Shown here in pieces: positions 35,456 through 38,527 of a stretch of 38,527 nucleotides of DNA; the first letter of the stretch is position 1; every line of letters begins with the position of its first letter. The notes beneath the pieces are model-generated. The model ran no database searches. It had not been told where the DNA came from and saw only the letters and a list, made by a program, of their open reading frames with translations. Source of the DNA: Frankiaceae bacterium (GTDB lineage Bacteria > Actinomycetota > Actinomycetes > BP-191). The position numbers were made by a program, and so were the translations under genes. Location of the stretch: NCBI GenBank assembly GCA_035556555.1, contig DATMES010000031.1, positions 1-38,527 of the forward strand, given 5' to 3'.

Positions 35456-37896
35456 CAGACGACGACGTTGACGAGCTTCGGCGGGCGGACGACGACGGTA
35501 CGGATCGCGGAGTCCCCGACCGCGCGGACGACACCGGGCAGGGCCAGCGCGCGTTCGCGCAGATCGGACTCGGTCACGTCAGGCGACACGTCGAGGCGGT
35601 CGCGGACCTTGCCGTTGACCTGCACGACGCACGTCACGGTGTCCTCGGCAGCCAGCGCCGGGTCGTACGACGGCCACGCCTGCTTCTGCACGGAACCCTT
35701 GCGCCCCAGGCGTTCCCAGGACTCCTCTGCGGTATACGGCGCGAACAGCGACAGCATGATCGCCAGCGCGTCCATCGCCTCGCGGGCGGCTTCGGAACCG
35801 CCGCGGCCGGCGTCGACGGTGCGGCGGACGGCGTTGGACAGCTCCATCAGCTTGGCCACGACGACGTTGAAGCGGAACGACTCGACGAGCTGCGTCACGG
35901 CGCCGATGGTCTGGTGCGTCGTACGCCGCAGCTCGTCGTCGTCATCCTTCGACGACGGCGAGGAGCCGACCTCGCCGGCCAGCCGCCAGACGCGCGCCAG
36001 CCACTTGCCGGAGCCGGTCGGCGACACGTCGGCCCAGTCGATGTCGTCCTCGGGCGGGCCCGCGAACACCATCGTCGTACGCACCGCGTCCACACCGTGC
36101 GCCGCCAGCTCGGACTGCAGGGAGACGAGGTTGCCGCGGGACTTGCTCATGGCGGAGCCGTTCATGACGACCATGCCCTGGTTCATCAGCGCCGAGAACG
36201 GCTCGGTGAAGGAGACCATGTCCATGTCGTACAGCGCCTTGGTGACGAAGCGCGCGTACAGCAGGTGCAGGATCGCGTGGGTGACCCCGCCGACGTACTG
36301 GTCGACGGGCATCCAGCGGTCGACCTCCGCGCGGTCGAACGGCCCGTCCTCGTAGTCGGGCGAGCAGTAGCGCAGGAAGTACCACGACGAGTCGACGAAC
36401 GTGTCCAGCGTGTCGGTGTCGCGCTTCGCCGGGCCGCCGCAGGCCGGGCACGGGACGTTGACCCATGACTCGGCCGTCGCCAGCGGCGAGGTGCCCTTGG
36501 GGCGCAGGTCGACCTCGGTCGACGGCGGCAGCGTCACCGGCAGCTGGTCGTCGGGCACCGCGACCTCGCCGCAAGCCGGGCAGTGCACGATCGGGAACGG
36601 CGGTCCCCAGTAGCGCTGCCGCGACACCAGCCAGTCGCGCAGCCGGTAGTTGATCGCCGCCTTGCCCAGGCCCTTGGCCTCCAGGTCGGCGGTGATGCGC
36701 TCGATCGCCTCGGTCTTGCGCAGGCCGTCGTACGGGCCGCTGTTGACCAGGACGCCGTCGCCAGGCGTCGCGATGCCGGTCTCCCCGGGGTCGGGCGCGT
36801 CGTCCATCCGCACCACGACGCGTACGGGCAGGTCCTTGGCCTTGGCGAAGTCCAGGTCGCGCTGGTCGTGCGCGGGCACGGCCATGATCGCGCCGGTGCC
36901 GTAGTCGGCCAGGACGTAGTCGGCAGCCCACACGGGCAGGCGCTCGCCGTTGACGGGGTTGATCGCGTAGCGCCCCAGGAACACGCCGGTCTTCGGGCGG
37001 TCGGTGGACATGCGCTCGATCTCGGAGGAGCGCTTGACCTCCTCGACGTACGCCGCGAACTCCGCGTTGTCACCGGCCAGCTCGGCGGCCAGGTCGGAGT
37101 CGGCCGCGACGACGAAGAACGTCGCGCCGTACAGCGTGTCAGGGCGCGTCGTGAACACCGTGACGGGGCCGTGGCCCTCGATCTCGAAGACCACCTCCGC
37201 GCCGGTCGAGCGACCGATCCAGTTGCGCTGCATCGTCAGCACGCGGTCTGGCCAGCGGCCTTCGAGCTGCGCCATGTCGTCCAGCAGCCGGTCGGCGTAC
37301 GCCGTGATGCGGAAGTACCACTGCGTCAGGTTCCGCTTGGTGACGAGCCCGTCGCAGCGTTCGCAGCGACCCTGGATGACCTGCTCGTTGGCCAGGACTG
37401 TCTGGTCGTTGGGGCACCAGTTGACCGGCGAGGACTTGCGGTACGCCAGGCCCCGCTCCCACAGCCGCAGGAAGATCCACTGCGTCCACTTGTAGTACTC
37501 GGGGTCGGATGTCTGCAGCCGCCGCGTCCAGTCGAACGACCCGGCGTACCGCTTGAACGACTCCGCCTGGACCTCGATGTTGGCGTACGTCCACTCGACC
37601 GGATCCAGGCCGCGCTTGATGGCGGCGTTCTCCGCGGGCAGCCCGAACGAGTCCCAGCCGATCGGGTGCAGGACGTTGAAGCCCTTGAGCATCCAGTAGC
37701 GCGCGATGACGTCGCCCATGGCGTACGCCTCGGCATGGCCCATGTGCAGGTCGCCGGAGGGGTACGGGAACATGTCGAGCACGTACTTGGTGGGGCGCGG
37801 GTCGTCGGTGCCGGCGGCCGTGTGCGGAGGCTCCTTCTCCCAGCGCTCCTGCCACTTCGCCTCGACGGCGTGTACGTCGTACGCGTCCTCGGTCAT
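35455..37896 (-). CDS. leuS: Leucyl-tRNA synthetase
   Basis: Charges tRNA-Leu. The 813-residue class I synthetase has the HIGH equivalent HMGH in [12 protein letters not shown], the zinc-type Cys pairs (CERC and CPAC), an editing domain with [12 protein letters not shown] and [18 protein letters not shown], the KMSKS equivalent MSKSRGN, and the anticodon-binding end [15 protein letters not shown]. The ATG at 37896 is preceded by AGGAG at good spacing; the longer open frame to 37926 is not supported. It is preceded by a leader with a hairpin and terminator, and followed by DegV and PlsY with 1-nt overlaps. Confidence 0.97.
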   Translation of the reverse strand: MTEDAYDVHAVEAKWQERWEKEPPHTAAGTDDPRPTKYVLDMFPYPSGDLHMGHAEAYAMGDVIARYWMLKGFNVLHPIGWDSFGLPAENAAIKRGLDPVEWTYANIEVQAESFKRYAGSFDWTRRLQTSDPEYYKWTQWIFLRLWERGLAYRKSSPVNWCPNDQTVLANEQVIQGRCERCDGLVTKRNLTQWYFRITAYADRLLDDMAQLEGRWPDRVLTMQRNWIGRSTGAEVVFEIEGHGPVTVFTTRPDTLYGATFFVVAADSDLAAELAGDNAEFAAYVEEVKRSSEIERMSTDRPKTGVFLGRYAINPVNGERLPVWAADYVLADYGTGAIMAVPAHDQRDLDFAKAKDLPVRVVVRMDDAPDPGETGIATPGDGVLVNSGPYDGLRKTEAIERITADLEAKGLGKAAINYRLRDWLVSRQRYWGPPFPIVHCPACGEVAVPDDQLPVTLPPSTEVDLRPKGTSPLATAESWVNVPCPACGGPAKRDTDTLDTFVDSSWYFLRYCSPDYEDGPFDRAEVDRWMPVDQYVGGVTHAILHLLYARFVTKALYDMDMVSFTEPFSALMNQGMVVMNGSAMSKSRGNLVSLQSELAAHGVDAVRTTMVFAGPPEDDIDWADVSPTGSGKWLARVWRLAGEVGSSPSSKDDDDELRRTTHQTIGAVTQLVESFRFNVVVAKLMELSNAVRRTVDAGRGGSEAAREAMDALAIMLSLFAPYTAEESWERLGRKGSVQKQAWPSYDPALAAEDTVTCVVQVNGKVRDRLDVSPDVTESDLRERALALPGVVRAVGDSAIRTVVVRPPKLVNVVV

Positions 37897-37927
37897 CTGT
37901 CTATGTCTCCTGGCTCGTCCGGGCAAA

Positions 37928-37951
37928 GAAAAACCCCTCGCAGGGAGGGGT
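37928..37951 (-). terminator. Intrinsic terminator/attenuator in the leuS leader
   Basis: On the minus strand, ACCCCTC (37951-37945), a 5-nt loop and GAGGGGT (37939-37933) form a perfect 7-bp GC-rich stem directly followed by five U residues. This is a textbook Rho-independent terminator, 32 nt ahead of the leuS ATG. No other minus-strand gene precedes it except the 12-codon leader peptide, so it most likely attenuates leuS transcription. Confidence 0.85.
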
Positions 37952-37953
37952 CG

Positions 37954-37983
37954 CCGCGCTGACGTGGGTCCTGGTCAGCGCGG
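37954..37983 (-). promoter_or_regulatory. Perfect hairpin in the leuS leader (pause or regulatory stem)
   Basis: The arms CCGCGCTGAC and GTCAGCGCGG pair perfectly over 10 bp around a 10-nt loop. The stop codon of the leader peptide (37977-37975) lies in the 5' arm, so a ribosome ending translation would open the stem. It is separated from the terminator by only two bases. The combination is what ribosome-mediated attenuation needs, but I found no clear classical antiterminator pairing between this stem and the terminator's 5' arm. Confidence 0.7.
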
Positions 37984-38013
37984 CCCGGCGAGAAGCCGAA
38001 CGGTCGGTCGCAT
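37975..38013 (-). CDS. leuS leader peptide
   Basis: A 12-codon frame, ATG to TGA, encoding MRPTVRLLAGPR. It carries adjacent Leu codons (CTT, CTC) just before the perfect hairpin, so Leu-tRNA shortage could stall a ribosome there. TAGCAT seven bases before the ATG fits a -10 for a leaderless message starting at the A. It has three Arg and two Pro codons, fewer Leu codons than some leaders, so which residue is sensed needs testing. No Shine-Dalgarno is present, as expected for a leaderless start. Confidence 0.65.
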   Translation of the reverse strand: MRPTVRLLAGPR

Positions 38014-38020
38014 GGCGCCG

Positions 38021-38026
38021 ATGCTA
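38021..38026 (-). promoter_or_regulatory. -10 element of the leuS leader transcript
   Basis: TAGCAT read on the minus strand, seven bases before the leader peptide ATG (38013). This is the TANNNT -10 and spacing of leaderless actinobacterial transcripts. No good -35 was found 17-18 nt upstream (CGCGGT instead), which is common in this group. Confidence 0.5.
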
Positions 38027-38124
38027 GCAGCGGGCCTGGCGCGACCGCGCTCGCATATCACGCGAATGGCGCTGGCTCCCGGAACGCCTTGGCGCATTCA
38101 CGCCGTATGCCACCCGTCACCTCA

Positions 38125-38150
38125 CCCACGGGCTGTGCCATAACCGTGGG
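38125..38150. promoter_or_regulatory. Inverted repeat upstream of the 38177 small ORF
   Basis: CCCACGG (38125-38131) and CCGTGGG (38144-38150) form a 7-bp perfect inverted repeat around a 12-nt spacer, 27-52 nt ahead of the small ORF start. It could be an operator or a leader stem. The 38027-38124 stretch before it holds no gene that I can support. Confidence 0.35.
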
Positions 38151-38176
38151 AGAAGCAGCGACGAGAGGCGACCCTG

Positions 38177-38347
38177 ATGACCGAGGCGGCGATGGGACTG
38201 CTCGCGCTGAGCTGGGTGCTCCGCGACTGGCTGTACTACCGCGCGGTCGAGCGCTACCGCGGGAACGTGAAGGACCACGACCAGGTCGTCGAGTTCGCGG
38301 CGGCGATCCGGCGGCCGTTCGCGATGTGGGTGCGGCGGCCGCCGTAG
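38177..38347 (+). CDS. Small protein, 56 aa, unknown
   Basis: An ATG-to-TAG frame on the plus strand, divergent from leuS. The product has a hydrophobic N-terminal helix (LLALSWVLRDWLYY), a charged middle (RYRGNVKDHDQ) and a basic C-terminus (RRPFAMWVRRPP), so it may be a peripheral or single-helix membrane protein. Third codon positions are strongly G/C, supporting real coding. The upstream GAGAGGCG is a weak ribosome site. I do not recognise it. The 44-bp repeat starts just after its stop. Confidence 0.5.
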   Translation: MTEAAMGLLALSWVLRDWLYYRAVERYRGNVKDHDQVVEFAAAIRRPFAMWVRRPP

Positions 38348-38352
38348 CCGTT

Positions 38353-38396
38353 CGGGGTGCGTTCTGCGCTTTTTCGCCGCACGGGCCGCAACCCGG
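38353..38396 (+). repeat. 44-bp dispersed repeat, copy 2
   Basis: Matches 31-74 at 41 of 44 positions in direct orientation. It begins six bases after the stop of the 56-codon ORF. The GTGCG/CGCAC pairing and the T-run in the loop are kept, while the second hairpin seen next to copy 1 is not. With the T-run it might act as a weak transcription stop for the small ORF. Confidence 0.6.
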
Positions 38397-38527
38397 AGCC
38401 TTTTCCATCGTGGCGTGGTGTTGACGGGTGTGGCGTGTTGGCGCGCAGCGGGTGTCGGGGTTGAACGCAGCAACGGAGCCCGTGATCTTCGCGGATGTCT
38501 AAGGCCGTGAGGATCGGAGGGCTCCGT

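Noticed and set aside
37897-38176. T-box riboswitch upstream of leuS
   Set aside because: No TGGNACCGCG-like T-box sequence or specifier stem was seen. The leader peptide plus terminator explains the region better.
38470-38494. Possible third copy of the family A palindrome (GAACGCAGC and GTGATCTT near the window end)
   Set aside because: The half-sites are short, in altered order and not followed by complementary arms. They could be a decayed copy, but that is not supportable.

Overview
This is a high-GC (roughly 70 %) actinobacterial chromosome segment. The evidence is the GC-rich third codon positions, the frequent GTG starts, the many 4-nt ATGA/GTGA gene overlaps, TANNNT-type promoters (some apparently leaderless), a CIRCE/HrcA heat-shock site, and gene order. 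From memory the order of glyS, uppS, recO, era, a cytidine-deaminase-like gene, a CorC-type CBS gene, ybeY, phoH, rsmE, dnaJ, hrcA, hemW, lepA, rpsT, holA, comEC, comEA and degV follows the block found in Mycobacterium tuberculosis and relatives. I cannot place the organism below the phylum/class level. I saw no rRNA, tRNA, CRISPR array or transposase.

Layout. 1-3784: glyS, a Bcp-type peroxiredoxin, a small secreted Cys-rich protein, a lipoprotein, an ABM-fold protein and a small membrane protein. 3777-15981 (mostly minus strand): a translation, ribosome-maturation and cell-wall operon (HIT, serine hydrolase, phoH, ybeY, corC-like, cytidine-deaminase-like, era, recO, uppS, VOC). It is interrupted twice by plus-strand insertions: a tandem pair of GNAT genes between recO and era, and an AbiEi/DUF559-like gene flanked by inverted 56-bp repeats between the cytidine-deaminase-like gene and the CBS gene. 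phoH itself carries an in-frame 331-residue intein with class-3 splicing signatures and a LAGLIDADG endonuclease. 16032-18281: an ECF sigma factor with a translationally coupled membrane sensor/anti-sigma candidate. 18278-21992: CIRCE, hrcA, dnaJ, an XRE/nucleotidyltransferase toxin-antitoxin-like pair and rsmE. 22023-29130: thioredoxin, hemW, a GNAT, a PaiB-like flavoprotein, a His-rich secreted protein, lepA, a methyltransferase and an APH-fold kinase. 29226-34028: rpsT, a membrane protein, holA, comEC and comEA; the comEC frame has no stop of its own. 34050-38013: plsY, degV and leuS, with a leuS leader containing a 12-codon leader peptide, a perfect hairpin and an intrinsic terminator, which suggests attenuation. 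38177-38347: a 56-codon small ORF.

Three short repeat families occur twice each: a palindrome at 2582 and 22404, a 56-bp palindrome in inverted orientation at 8893 and 10002, and a 44-bp direct repeat near both ends (31 and 38353). The most unusual signals are the class-3-like PhoH intein, the inverted-repeat-bounded AbiEi/DUF559-like gene, the leuS attenuator-like leader, the XRE operator that spans both its own -10 and its start codon, the stop-less comEC frame, and an apparent all-frame excess of GTAC.
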